From Pseudomonas sp. 31-12 (lineage in GTDB: Bacteria > Pseudomonadota > Gammaproteobacteria > Pseudomonadales > Pseudomonadaceae), in NCBI RefSeq assembly GCF_003151075.1, contig NZ_CP029482.1:1240001-1304000 (forward strand): DNA of 64,000 bases, in the 5' to 3' direction. The notes beneath the pieces were generated by a model. It was not told where the DNA came from, made no database searches, and worked only from the letters and a program-made list of their open reading frames with translations. The position numbers and the translations under genes were made by a program. Of the stretch, positions 1 to 8,329 are shown piece by piece; the stretch's first letter is position 1, and every line of letters begins with the position of its first letter.

Positions 1-676
<676 letters not shown>

Positions 677-690
677 CATTGTTGAAATGA

Positions 691-717
691 AAAAACCGGC
701 TTCGGCCGGTTTTTTTG
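691..717 (+). terminator. Rho-independent terminator of trxB
   Basis: A perfect hairpin with arms AAACCGGC and GCCGGTTT around a TTCG tetraloop is followed by a T-run, 15 bases after the trxB stop. Confidence 0.9.
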
Positions 718-740
718 TGCCTTCAGAAAAATGCCGTAAA

Positions 741-834
741 CCTGTGGGAGCGGGCCTGCCCGCGATGGCGGTGGGTCAGGCGACGTAAATGTTTAATGAT
801 AAATCGCTATCGCGGGCAAGCCCGCTCCCACAGG
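741..834. repeat. REP pair (inverted)
   Basis: Two copies of the Pseudomonas REP core face each other: CCTGTGGGAGCGGGCCTGCC at 741 and its inverted form ending at 834, with about 40 bp between. It lies between the 3' ends of the convergent trxB and aminotransferase genes. Confidence 0.85.
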
Positions 835-854
835 ATGTGCGTCAACTTCAATGC

Positions 855-2105
855 TCAAGCCAGTTTTTTCAGGCACGCCTCAAGCATATCCAGCCCTTCC
901 TCCAGCACTGACGCCTCGGTGGTCAACGGCGCCAACAGCCGAATGATGTGACGCGACTTGCCGCTGGGCATCAGCAGCAATCCCGCGTCTCGCGCCAGGC
1001 TCAGAAGTTGCGTCAACTGCGCCGAGGCCGGGGAGCCGTCGGCATGGGTCAGCTCGATACCGCGCATCGCACCGACGCCGGTCAAGCGTCCCAGGTACGG
1101 CGACAGTTTGCTGGTACGCCAGGACTCATAGCGGCTGACAATCGCTTCTTCCTGCTGCGCGCCCCAGGCTTGCAAGTTCGCGTCAGTCATCTCGTCCAAG
1201 GTCGCCAATGCGGCTGCGCAGGCGATAGGGTTGCCTGAATAAGTGCCGCCCAGTCCGCCTTTGGGCAAGGTGTCGAGCAGCGTCTTGCGTCCAACCACCG
1301 CGCCCAGTGGCACGCCGCCGGCAATGCTTTTGCCCAGCAGGATCAGGTCCGGCTCGATGCCTAGGCGCGAAAAGGCAAAACGTTCGCCGGTGCGGCCGAA
1401 GCCGGACTGGATTTCATCGGCGATCAACACGATGTTTTTTTCATCGCAGAAGCTTCGCAGCGCCTGTGCGAACTCGACATCCATCGCCAGGAATCCCGCT
1501 TCACCTTGCACCGGTTCGACGATAAAGCAGGCCACGTCATTGACGTCGATTTCGACGCTGAACAGTCGATCCATCGCCTTCAAGGCTTCGGCGCAGGTCA
1601 CGCCGTTGTCCTTGCTTGGGTACGGCAAATGGAACACCGGACCCGGCAGCACGCCGACTTTCTGTTTGTAAGGCGCGACTTTGCCATTGAGATTGAGAGT
1701 GGCGAGCGTGCGTCCATGGAAGGCGCCGTCGAAGGCAATGACGGCCGTGCGGCCGGTCGAACCGCGGACGATCTTCAGGGCGTTTTCCGCCGCTTCTGCG
1801 CCGCTGTTGGTGAGCATGCCACTGACAGCGTAGTCCACAGGAATGAACGCCGTCAGACGATCCATCAGTTCGATGTAGGGCACATGCGGGGCGGCGTTGA
1901 ACGCGTAGTGGGTCAGGCGCGAGGCCTGTTCGCGAATGGCTTCGACGATGCGCGGATGGCAATGGCCGAGATTCAGGACGCCGATGCCGCCGACGAAGTC
2001 GATGTAGCGTTTGCCCTCGGTGTCCCAGACCTCGGCATTTTTGCCGTGGCTGAGCGTGACGGGATGAACGACGTTGATCGACTGGCTGATGGTTTCGCTG
2101 CTCAT
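855..2105 (-). CDS. Class III PLP aminotransferase (GABA aminotransferase-like)
   Basis: The 416-residue protein has the full class III (omega) aminotransferase layout: an N-terminal VGGIGVLNLGHCHP segment, TNSGAEAAENALK (residues 99-111) for phosphate binding, FHGRTLATL, IADEIQSGFGRTG with the cofactor aspartate at 230, and the Schiff-base lysine at 259 in LLGKSIAGG. Family members use 4-aminobutyrate, 5-aminovalerate or acetylornithine as donor and 2-oxoglutarate as acceptor. The closest resemblance is to GabT, but no succinate-semialdehyde dehydrogenase (gabD) is beside it, so this is probably a stand-alone paralogue. The start is ATG at 2105. Substrate is inferred only. Confidence 0.85.
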   Translation of the reverse strand: MSSETISQSINVVHPVTLSHGKNAEVWDTEGKRYIDFVGGIGVLNLGHCHPRIVEAIREQASRLTHYAFNAAPHVPYIELMDRLTAFIPVDYAVSGMLTNSGAEAAENALKIVRGSTGRTAVIAFDGAFHGRTLATLNLNGKVAPYKQKVGVLPGPVFHLPYPSKDNGVTCAEALKAMDRLFSVEIDVNDVACFIVEPVQGEAGFLAMDVEFAQALRSFCDEKNIVLIADEIQSGFGRTGERFAFSRLGIEPDLILLGKSIAGGVPLGAVVGRKTLLDTLPKGGLGGTYSGNPIACAAALATLDEMTDANLQAWGAQQEEAIVSRYESWRTSKLSPYLGRLTGVGAMRGIELTHADGSPASAQLTQLLSLARDAGLLLMPSGKSRHIIRLLAPLTTEASVLEEGLDMLEACLKKLA

Positions 2106-2221
2106 GGATGACCGACTCTGAAGAAGGGATGCTTCTTTTTATCTAAGCCGTGAGCAGTGGTTTGGGGCAAACGAAATAAAGTGGCCGGGTCAATCTTAAA
2201 AGTCGGGATGTGCGGTGGAAG

Positions 2222-2268
2222 ATCAAAAGATCGCAGCCTTGAGTGAAACGAGGCTGCGATCTTTTGAT
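2222..2268. terminator. Long inverted repeat downstream of the hopJ-like gene
   Basis: Arms of 19 bases (ATCAAAAGATCGCAGCCTT and its complement) surround a 10-base loop, six bases past the minus-strand stop. The T-rich flank on the minus strand fits a terminator. The arm sequence resembles a motif common in intergenic regions of the P. fluorescens group. Confidence 0.65.
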
Positions 2269-2274
2269 TTTGAA

Positions 2275-2613
2275 TCAGCGGCGAGTCAGCGGCTGTTGGG
2301 TGAATTTCACGCCCGCCAGACCGTGAGCGATCAATGCACGGATATTGCCGTGATCGCTGCCTTCAGGCGTGGCCACCACCGAGCGGTAATGCTCGCCGAA
2401 AGCCAACAGCGCTTCTTCATCGCTCAGGCCTTCCAGCAACGCCAGACCCAGGGTCTTGCACGAACCTTCGTTCTGCCCGGCGGCGTTTTCCACGCCACCG
2501 TTGTTGAACGCCTGAGGCTGGTAGTCGTAACCCGCGGCGATGAACGCCAGGGTGTCGGCGAAAGCGTGTTCGCCGCTCTTGAGGCTGGCGCGCAGGGTGT
2601 TCAAATCACTCAT
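2275..2613 (-). CDS. HopJ-family protein
   Basis: A 112-residue protein that starts MSDLNTLRASLKSGEHAF and contains the conserved GGVENAAGQNEGSCK block and the SDHGNIRALI motif of the HopJ family. The family is named after a P. syringae type III effector, but homologues are widespread in Pseudomonas species without that secretion system and their role is unknown. I see no secretion signal and no type III genes nearby, so an effector role is not implied. The start at 2613 was chosen over a longer frame because it matches the conserved N-terminus. It overlaps the end of the DUF1244 gene by 8 bases, which suggests one transcript with translational coupling. Confidence 0.82.
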   Translation of the reverse strand: MSDLNTLRASLKSGEHAFADTLAFIAAGYDYQPQAFNNGGVENAAGQNEGSCKTLGLALLEGLSDEEALLAFGEHYRSVVATPEGSDHGNIRALIAHGLAGVKFTQQPLTRR

Positions 2614-2902
2614 TGGGTTTTCCTTTGGCGAACGCCGCTTGTTGTTCGGCGCTGGCTTCTTGCTGGTATTGGGCTTTCCACTCGGCGTACGGCATGCCGT
2701 AGACCACTTCGCGGGCGTCATCGAGGCTGACCTCGATCTGGCGTTCATCGGCGGCGGCCTTGTACCACTTGGACAGGCAGTTGCGGCAGAAACCCGAGAG
2801 GTTCATCAGGTCGATGTTCTGCACGTCCTTGCGGCTGTCCAGGTGGGCGACCAGCCGGCGAAAGGCGGCGGCTTCAAGTTCCAGGCGTTGTTGATCGTTC
2901 AT
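2606..2902 (-). CDS. DUF1244 family protein
   Basis: A 98-residue protein (MNDQQRLELEAAAFRRL at the N-terminus) with a central SGFCRNCLSKWYKAAADE segment, where the CxxC-type pair (CRNC) is the family signature, and a C-terminal YGMPYAEWKAQYQ motif. DUF1244 proteins are small, cytosolic and of unknown function. The start at 2902 is preferred over an upstream GTG-type extension because the extra residues look non-coding. Its stop overlaps the start of the downstream HopJ-like gene, and this gene pair occurs together in other Pseudomonas genomes as far as I recall. Confidence 0.8.
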   Translation of the reverse strand: MNDQQRLELEAAAFRRLVAHLDSRKDVQNIDLMNLSGFCRNCLSKWYKAAADERQIEVSLDDAREVVYGMPYAEWKAQYQQEASAEQQAAFAKGKPNE

Positions 2903-2970
2903 GGCGGGCTCTGTGCAATCCAATCGTGGCGCGGATGATAAAAGTCTGACGGACATTGCGCCAGACGTGG

Positions 2971-3342
2971 TCAGCGGCTCGCGGCCAGGGTAATCGACAC
3001 CGACTCGGCGAATCGCAACGCATGTGGCTTATCGACTTCGACCTCGGCGTACAGCACCGATTCGTTGGCCATCACCAGGTCGAGGATTTCCTGGGTCAGG
3101 CGTTCGAGCAGGGCGAAGCGATTGCCCTCCACGTGGGCGATGATCGCCTTGGTGATGGTTCGGTAATTCAACGCGTGATCGATGTCGTTGTCACGCACCG
3201 CTTCTTGAGCGGCATACAGGATGGTCAGGTTGATCAGCACATCCTGCTTGTTGAGGATTTCATCCTCGTTGATCCCGATGAAGGTCCGCAGGCACAGGTC
3301 CTTGACCCGGATGCGTGCCATTCCTGGTTGAAGTTGTGGCAT
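2971..3342 (-). CDS. folX: Dihydroneopterin triphosphate 2'-epimerase
   Basis: A 123-residue member of the FolB/FolX fold ([17 protein letters not shown], residues 8-24; the conserved NYRTITKAI segment near residue 60; [11 protein letters not shown] near 79). FolX converts dihydroneopterin triphosphate to the monapterin epimer. It could be confused with the aldolase FolB, but the epimerase call is favoured by the adjacent folE and folM, which together form the tetrahydromonapterin route. The folE gene ends 2 bases upstream of the folX start, so the two are co-transcribed. Tetrahydromonapterin serves as cofactor of phenylalanine hydroxylase in Pseudomonas. Confidence 0.88.
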   Translation of the reverse strand: MPQLQPGMARIRVKDLCLRTFIGINEDEILNKQDVLINLTILYAAQEAVRDNDIDHALNYRTITKAIIAHVEGNRFALLERLTQEILDLVMANESVLYAEVEVDKPHALRFAESVSITLAASR

Positions 3343-3344
3343 TG

Positions 3345-3920
3345 CTACTTGCTCCGTCCAATCAATTGCAGGAACTCCTGGCGGGTGTTGCTCGACTCGC
3401 GGAAGGCGCCGAGCATCACCGAGGTGTTCATGGTCGAATTCTGTTTCTCGACGCCGCGCATCATCATGCACATGTGCCTGGCTTCGATGACCACTGCGAC
3501 GCCCGCCGCGCCGGTCACTTGCTGCACGGCGTCGGCGATTTGCCGAGTGAGGTTTTCCTGGATCTGCAGGCGACGGGCGAACATATCCACCAGCCGCGCA
3601 ATCTTCGACAGGCCCAGCACCTTGCCCGTTGGAATATAAGCCACATGCGCCTTGCCGATGAAGGGCAGCATGTGATGTTCGCAAAGCGAGTACAGCTCGA
3701 TGTTATCGACGATGATCATTTCATCGTTGTCTGACGCAAACAGTGCGCCGTTGACGATCTCTTCGACACTCTGATCGTAGCCATGGCAGAGGTACTGCAT
3801 GGCCTTGGCCGCGCGAACCGGGGTGTCTTGCAGTCCCTCACGGTCAGGGTTTTCACCGAGGCCGATGAGGATTTCGCGATAGCTCTGGGACAGTGAATTC
3901 TGGGGCAGGGATAACGTCAT
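3345..3920 (-). CDS. folE: GTP cyclohydrolase I, type IA
   Basis: This 191-residue enzyme opens GTP to give 7,8-dihydroneopterin triphosphate. Zinc ligands are visible as Cys80 and His83 in LCEHHMLPF and Cys151 in [10 protein letters not shown], as in E. coli FolE. The [14 protein letters not shown] block and the C-terminal TRQEFLQLI end complete the fold. It lies between folM and folX on the minus strand with almost no gaps. In Pseudomonas a second folE serves folate synthesis, so this copy is probably dedicated to pterin cofactor production. The nearby LOV and MerR genes raise the possibility that the block is light-responsive, which is inference. Confidence 0.95.
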   Translation of the reverse strand: MTLSLPQNSLSQSYREILIGLGENPDREGLQDTPVRAAKAMQYLCHGYDQSVEEIVNGALFASDNDEMIIVDNIELYSLCEHHMLPFIGKAHVAYIPTGKVLGLSKIARLVDMFARRLQIQENLTRQIADAVQQVTGAAGVAVVIEARHMCMMMRGVEKQNSTMNTSVMLGAFRESSNTRQEFLQLIGRSK

Positions 3921-3942
3921 GGAACATCCTCGCGGGGGCCGC

Positions 3943-4653
3943 TTATTTGATGTGCCGTCCGCCGTTGACGGTCAGGGTCGTGCCGGTGACATAAGGGTTG
4001 TCGAGCAAATAACGCAAGCTCTGGTAGATCACTTCGCTGCCGGGTTCGATGCCCAGCGCGGACTTGGCCAGGGCTTTGGCGCGGTACGCGGCGTCGTCGT
4101 CGGGATTGAACATTAGCAGGGCTGGCGCGATGCCGTTGACCTTGATTGTCGGCGCGTATTTCGCGGCGAAGGACAGGGTGAGGCTGTCGAGCCCGGCTTT
4201 GCTGGCGCAGTAGCCGATGTGCTTGCTGCTGCCCCTGCGGGTCACGTCATCGCTGATGTGCACGATGTCGGCCGGGCTAGAGCGTTCGAGCAAGTCGGCA
4301 CAGTGCAGGTTGATCAGGTAGGGCGCGAGCATGTGCACGCTGAACATGCGGGTGAAGGCCTCGGCATCGGTGTCAGGGGTTTCGGCCAGCCATTCGGACG
4401 CGTTATGGACAATGGCTCGCAGGCTGTCGGTGTGGGTTTTCAGTTCGTTGATGAACGCGAGGATGCCCGCTTCAGTGGAGAAGTCTGCAAACACCGCGGT
4501 CGCGCCCAAGTCGCGCAATGTCTGCACGCCGGGGCGTTCGCTGCGGTAGCTGAAGATCACCGGATGGCCGTCTTCGAGCAAACGCTGCGCACAGTGCAGG
4601 CCGACACGCTGGCCGGCACCGGTGATGAGGATCGGAGCTGCGGAAGAGGTCAT
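3943..4653 (-). CDS. folM: Dihydromonapterin reductase (SDR)
   Basis: A 236-residue short-chain dehydrogenase with TGAGQRVG at residues 11-18 as NADPH-binding glycine motif, NASEW in place of the usual NNAG, and the catalytic YCASK stretch. The C-terminal [17 protein letters not shown] end is typical of FolM. The enzyme reduces dihydromonapterin to tetrahydromonapterin. It precedes folE by 22 bases and is the first gene of the folM-folE-folX run. The start at 4653 was chosen because it puts the glycine motif at the usual distance from the N-terminus. A longer frame begins at 4680. Confidence 0.88.
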   Translation of the reverse strand: MTSSAAPILITGAGQRVGLHCAQRLLEDGHPVIFSYRSERPGVQTLRDLGATAVFADFSTEAGILAFINELKTHTDSLRAIVHNASEWLAETPDTDAEAFTRMFSVHMLAPYLINLHCADLLERSSPADIVHISDDVTRRGSSKHIGYCASKAGLDSLTLSFAAKYAPTIKVNGIAPALLMFNPDDDAAYRAKALAKSALGIEPGSEVIYQSLRYLLDNPYVTGTTLTVNGGRHIK

Positions 4654-4714
4654 GAACGGCTCGCGTCGCGGTGAGAGCAAAACTATACCAGCGCGCGGCG
4701 ACGTACACCTATTG

Positions 4715-4886
4715 CGGGAGCCTTGTGGCGAGGGGATTTATCGGAATGCCGCACCACCCCGTTGGGCTGCGAAGCGGCCCCGATTCCAACACCGCGGTGA
4801 ATCAGATACACCGCAGACAATGGTTTTACGACTGCTTCGCAGCCGAACGGGGATAAATCCCCTCGCCACAAAGGCTCGCTTCCACA
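4715..4886. repeat. REP-like inverted pair (GGCGAGGGGATTTATC type)
   Basis: Arms at 4721-4742 and 4852-4874 are near-perfect inverted copies. The interior also contains a GGGCTGCGAAGCGGCCCC element and its partial inverse (GCTTCGCAGCC). It fills the gap between the folM start and the end of the ABM-domain gene. Confidence 0.8.
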
Positions 4887-4890
4887 ACGG

Positions 4891-5463
4891 TTATCCGTGA
4901 TTCTGGGTGGAGGGTTCGGCGGGCAACGGGCGCGTCGGTGGGCTGTTCAGCCAGCCGGCCAGCAGGCGGGTCGACAGCGGTATGAAGAAGTAGACCATCA
5001 ACGGCGTCAGGCACAGGGTGCTGATGAGCACGCGGGCCAGCAGGCTCATGTCACTGAGCAACGGTCCCAATACAAAGTTGAACAGCAAGGACACCGGAAA
5101 GAACGCCAACCAGATCGCCACGGCCTGTTTCCAGCGGGGTGGACGCTGGCCCACGGCGCCGAACCAGCCTTCGATACCGCTCACGCGATGTTCCGTCTTG
5201 TGCGCAAACAGATCGCTGCCACGCGCCAGCCATGCGGTACGCGAAGCGGAATGCTCCCAGGCGTACATGGTTTGCTCGTTGGCAAAACGGAAAATAATCT
5301 GGAATTCGTTATCGCCGGGCGGCGGAGCGAGCACGCCTGAGCCGAGATAACCGGGAAAGTCGGTGGCCAGTTGTTCGCCTTCGCGCAACCAGACCATCAG
5401 GTCTTGATAACGCCCATCGGCGACACGACGAGCAACCATCAGCGTGACGGGTGAGGTAGACAT
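4891..5463 (-). CDS. ABM-domain (antibiotic biosynthesis monooxygenase-like) membrane protein
   Basis: A 190-residue protein. Residues 1 to about 100 form a ferredoxin-like ABM domain (VTLMVARRVADGRYQDLMVWL, EFQIIFRFAN, W at AWEHS). This is followed by two hydrophobic helices near residues 122-145 and 151-172 and a short hydrophilic tail. Many such fusions are annotated as monooxygenase, but there is no proof of enzymatic activity. It is transcribed divergently from the LitR-like MerR gene, 210 bp away, so it is a good candidate target of that regulator. The start at 5463 follows from the typical MxxSPVTLMVARRV beginning. Specific function is unknown. Confidence 0.75.
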   Translation of the reverse strand: MSTSPVTLMVARRVADGRYQDLMVWLREGEQLATDFPGYLGSGVLAPPPGDNEFQIIFRFANEQTMYAWEHSASRTAWLARGSDLFAHKTEHRVSGIEGWFGAVGQRPPRWKQAVAIWLAFFPVSLLFNFVLGPLLSDMSLLARVLISTLCLTPLMVYFFIPLSTRLLAGWLNSPPTRPLPAEPSTQNHG

Positions 5464-5607
5464 GGTGAATCTCCGTATAACAGATGCGTCGCTCCGGGTA
5501 GGAGTTTCGCCAGGCGCAGCGCCGGGGTGATGGGCTGCGTCTTGAGACAAGCAAGGATTATTCCTGATTCTGACGGATACACCAGCGACATTCGTCGTTC
5601 ATCGGCC

Positions 5608-5638
5608 TTGAACATGCACGGGGTAGAGGAGTTAGAAT
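5608..5638 (+). promoter_or_regulatory. Candidate MerR-type promoter with 19-bp spacer
   Basis: TTGAAC (5608-5613) and TAGAAT (5633-5638) are separated by 19 bp, the over-long spacing characteristic of promoters activated by MerR regulators through DNA distortion. It sits about 35 bp in front of the MerR gene, which may therefore be autoregulated. This is motif spotting by eye only. Confidence 0.35.
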
Positions 5639-5673
5639 GGGATCCAATTTTGTGCGCGGACGTCAATTGCCTA

Positions 5674-6633
5674 ATGCCTGTCCTGACTGAGGGTGTCCCA
5701 GCGTTGCAGCAAGATACTGCGCTGGAACAAGAGGAGCTGTTTCCCATTCGTGAAGTGGCGCGCCTGACGGGTATCAACCCCGTCACCTTGCGGGCATGGG
5801 AACGACGTTATGGCCTGATCCAGCCCACACGCACCGAAAGCGGGCATCGGTTGTACTCGATGGCCGATATTGAAAAGGTTCGCAGCATTCTCGGCTGGAT
5901 CGATCGAGGCGTCGCAGTCAGCAAGGTCGGCAAGATACTGGCCAAGACCGAACCCCTCAAAGCCCTGGCGAAGATCATTCCCGAAGAACTCGTTCAGGCC
6001 GACTATGCCCAGTGGCAACAGCAGGTTGAGGCGGCCGTGACGGCGTTTGACGAGGTGCAACTGGAGCAGATATATGGACAGGTTTTTTCCAGCTATCCCC
6101 TGACAGTGGTGTTCCAGGACATCCTGATGCCGATCTGGAAGTTGATGCTTCAGCGACATGACGCGTTCGGTCAGACCAGCGAATGGCTGTTCCTGGATGG
6201 TTTTCTGCGATCTCGCGTATTGCAACGCATGCTGCTTGTGCGCGTCATGCAACCGCGCCGTGTGATTGTCTGCGCCCTGGCCGATCAGGCCCATGAACTC
6301 GAAGTGCTGCTCACGGCGCTGTATCTGAGCAGTGTCGACTCGGCCATTCAATTGCTGGCCATCGGTCAGCCCTTCGACGAGTTGACCCTGGTTTGCGAGC
6401 GGATCAAGCCCACGGCACTGGTGCTGGTGTCCAATCACGCGCCGGCCGCAGAATTGCCTCGACGTTTGAATCGACTGGCCATGAGCCTGGACTGTCAGTT
6501 GTTGCTGTCCGGCGATGCGTCGGACCTGGTACAGGACAGCCTGGCCGGAACGTCGATCGGGTGTCTGGGGAATGAGGGAATGGTGATGCGTCAGCGTCTG
6601 AAACAGTTCCTGGCAGGAAACCTGGATACCTGA
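5674..6633 (+). CDS. MerR regulator, class II LitR-like
   Basis: A 319-residue regulator. The N-terminal winged helix (FPIREVARLTGINPVTLRAW, residues 23-42, then ERRYGL and SGHRLYS) is of MerR type. The rest matches the length of the B12-binding photoreceptor family CarH/LitR, but the motifs for adenosylcobalamin are eroded: an EW pair replaces the EH pair (residues 170-171), and only a DQAHELEVL remnant of the lower-ligand motif remains at 204-212. Such B12-independent class II LitR proteins in P. putida control light-induced genes together with a short LOV protein, and a LOV gene lies close by here. The start is uncertain: 5614 is possible, but neither site has a good ribosome-binding site. 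Confidence 0.78.
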   Translation: MPVLTEGVPALQQDTALEQEELFPIREVARLTGINPVTLRAWERRYGLIQPTRTESGHRLYSMADIEKVRSILGWIDRGVAVSKVGKILAKTEPLKALAKIIPEELVQADYAQWQQQVEAAVTAFDEVQLEQIYGQVFSSYPLTVVFQDILMPIWKLMLQRHDAFGQTSEWLFLDGFLRSRVLQRMLLVRVMQPRRVIVCALADQAHELEVLLTALYLSSVDSAIQLLAIGQPFDELTLVCERIKPTALVLVSNHAPAAELPRRLNRLAMSLDCQLLLSGDASDLVQDSLAGTSIGCLGNEGMVMRQRLKQFLAGNLDT

Positions 6634-6634
6634 A

Positions 6635-7240
6635 TCAGATGTGCAGGGCGGGATGTGTCAGACGATGTTGCTGAAGGATGTACTGACGCAGACGCTCGGT
6701 CTCGTCCTTGTCACTCTGGCTCAATTCGTAGGCGTAGAAACCTTGCTCGGTTTCACGCTCGAAGGTGCCGCGCAATGCAATCCGCTCATAGCCTGACGGG
6801 CTGAACCACAGCGCGAAGTGCTTGGGTGGTTTGGTCTTGTTGCGCACTTCCAGCAACACCCCTTTGAACGATATTTCATGCACCCACATCGTGCCGGGTT
6901 GGCCTTTGGCATTTTCCAGCGCAACCGGCTCTTCAAGTGACAAGCGCCATGGACGAACCATAGGCCCGTCTTCAAAAATACTCGGCACGCCCAGGCGCAA
7001 ATGCAGCGCGTGAAACTCGTCTTCCACCAGGTGCAGCGGAAAGGTCATTTGCTGGTTTTCGAAGTTCGCCTGAATGGTGACTTGCTCATGTGCCGCCAGG
7101 CGCGTGAGCAAATCACGGATTTGCGATCCACCGTTGACGAGCAGGCTCGACGTCGCGTCCCGCACATTGAGTTGCGGGTTGTGTTGCATGGTCTGGATGA
7201 AATCCAGCTCATCCTGTGTCAGGAGTGCGTCGCGTTGCAT
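6635..7240 (-). CDS. YcgR/PilZ-like protein with degenerate motif
   Basis: A 201-residue soluble protein with no signal or membrane segment. The N-terminal half (RDATSSLLVNGGSQIRDLLTRL followed by beta-rich FENQQMTFPLHLVED) resembles a YcgR-N flagellar-brake type domain. The C-terminal half resembles PilZ: an RPWRLSLEEPV segment stands where RxxxR is expected, and HEISFKG stands in place of the D/NxSxxG motif. If the resemblance is right, cyclic-di-GMP binding would be weakened or lost. The ATG at 7240 is preferred to an upstream TTG at 7294. It is convergent with the MerR gene, one base apart, and shares its strand with the LOV gene. The family call is tentative. Confidence 0.55.
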   Translation of the reverse strand: MQRDALLTQDELDFIQTMQHNPQLNVRDATSSLLVNGGSQIRDLLTRLAAHEQVTIQANFENQQMTFPLHLVEDEFHALHLRLGVPSIFEDGPMVRPWRLSLEEPVALENAKGQPGTMWVHEISFKGVLLEVRNKTKPPKHFALWFSPSGYERIALRGTFERETEQGFYAYELSQSDKDETERLRQYILQQHRLTHPALHI

Positions 7241-7294
7241 GGCTAACTCGAAAGAAAAAGTTACAAAGTCATCGGTGATTGTAGTTAATGACAA

Positions 7295-7771
7295 TTAATT
7301 CGCTGTTTTGTTTTCGCCGTTCGTCGCTTTCAGCGCAGCCAGTTCGGCTTGCGTCTCAGCCAATTGGGCTTCCAGTTGCGCTACTCGCTGCTGTGCCTTG
7401 ACCTGCACCGTAACGTCTTTCTGCACGCCGACAAAATAAGTTTGCCCATCGCTCGGGTTCTTCACTGTAGAAAGGGACAGTTCATTCCAGAACGGCGTGC
7501 CGTCCTTACGGTAATTTCGCAGGATTTCCCGGCAGGAGCCGCCACGGGTCAATGACTCGCGAATCGTAGCGAGGGCCTCTTGATCGCGGTCGCCAGACTG
7601 CAGGAAACGGCAATCCTGGTAGAGAATTTCTTCGCTGGTGTATCCCGTCAGACGCTCAAACGCCGGGTTTACGTAAATCAGGATGTTGTCCTGTTCGCCT
7701 TCCTTTTCAGCAATCACGATGCCGTCGTTGGAAGCGTTTATCACCATTTGCAGCAGTTGAGCGTTGATCAT
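7295..7771 (-). CDS. Short LOV blue-light photoreceptor
   Basis: A 158-residue stand-alone LOV domain (residues about 1-120) plus a helical, Ala/Glu-rich C-terminal extension (VAQLEAQLAETQAELAALKA) likely to form a coiled coil for dimerisation. The photoactive cysteine is Cys54 in YQDCRFLQ. NPAFERLTGY, NYRKDGTPFWNEL and the flavin-flipping Gln117 in FVGVQKDV are all present. The protein closely resembles the P. putida short LOV proteins PpSB1 and PpSB2, which bind FMN, form a cysteinyl adduct in blue light and lack any effector domain. The start is preceded by AAAGGA. It probably signals by protein contact, with the nearby LitR-like regulator the obvious candidate partner. Confidence 0.93.
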   Translation of the reverse strand: MINAQLLQMVINASNDGIVIAEKEGEQDNILIYVNPAFERLTGYTSEEILYQDCRFLQSGDRDQEALATIRESLTRGGSCREILRNYRKDGTPFWNELSLSTVKNPSDGQTYFVGVQKDVTVQVKAQQRVAQLEAQLAETQAELAALKATNGENKTAN

Positions 7772-7873
7772 CGGAGAGTCCTTTCCGGATTGATAGAGAT
7801 TTGCATTCTAAAAGATCAAATGAGCCTGTGCTGTTAATATCTGTGTCTTTTACTCAGCTTCAGGATCAGTTTG

Positions 7874-8329
7874 ATGAAAGTTGCCATCATTTCCGGCTCG
7901 GTGTACGGCACGGCTGAAGAAGTTGCCCGCCACGCCGCAACGATTTTAAACGCCGCCGGTTTCGAAACCTGGCACAACCCGCGCGCATCACTTGCCGACG
8001 TTCAGGCCTTCGGCCCGGACGCGTTTCTGGCGGTGACGTCGACCACTGGTATGGGTGAATTGCCGGATAACCTGCAACCGTTGTATTCGATGATCCGTGA
8101 CCAATTGCCTGCAGCCTGGCGCGGTTTGCCGGGGGCGGTGATCGGCCTGGGCGATGCAAGTTATGGCGATACGTTCTGCGGTGGCGGTGAGCAGATGCGT
8201 GAATTGTTCGGCGAGTTGGGCCTGCGCGAAGCGCTGCCGATGCTGCGCCTGGACGCCAGCGAAAGCGTGACCCCGGAAACCGACGCCGAACCTTGGCTGG
8301 CCGAGTTGATCAGCGCGCTGCGGGGCTGA
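7874..8329 (+). CDS. Flavodoxin (MioC-like)
   Basis: A 151-residue flavodoxin. The FMN phosphate loop is SGSVYGTAEEVA (residues 7-18), the loop TSTTGMGELPDN lies near residue 57, and GLGDASYGDTFCGGG near residue 94 contacts the isoalloxazine ring. It acts as a low-potential electron carrier in the cytosol. The ATG at 7874 directly follows a TTG that is less likely to be used. It is divergent from the LOV gene, and its last 20 bases overlap the end of the convergent LysR gene. Confidence 0.88.
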   Translation: MKVAIISGSVYGTAEEVARHAATILNAAGFETWHNPRASLADVQAFGPDAFLAVTSTTGMGELPDNLQPLYSMIRDQLPAAWRGLPGAVIGLGDASYGDTFCGGGEQMRELFGELGLREALPMLRLDASESVTPETDAEPWLAELISALRG

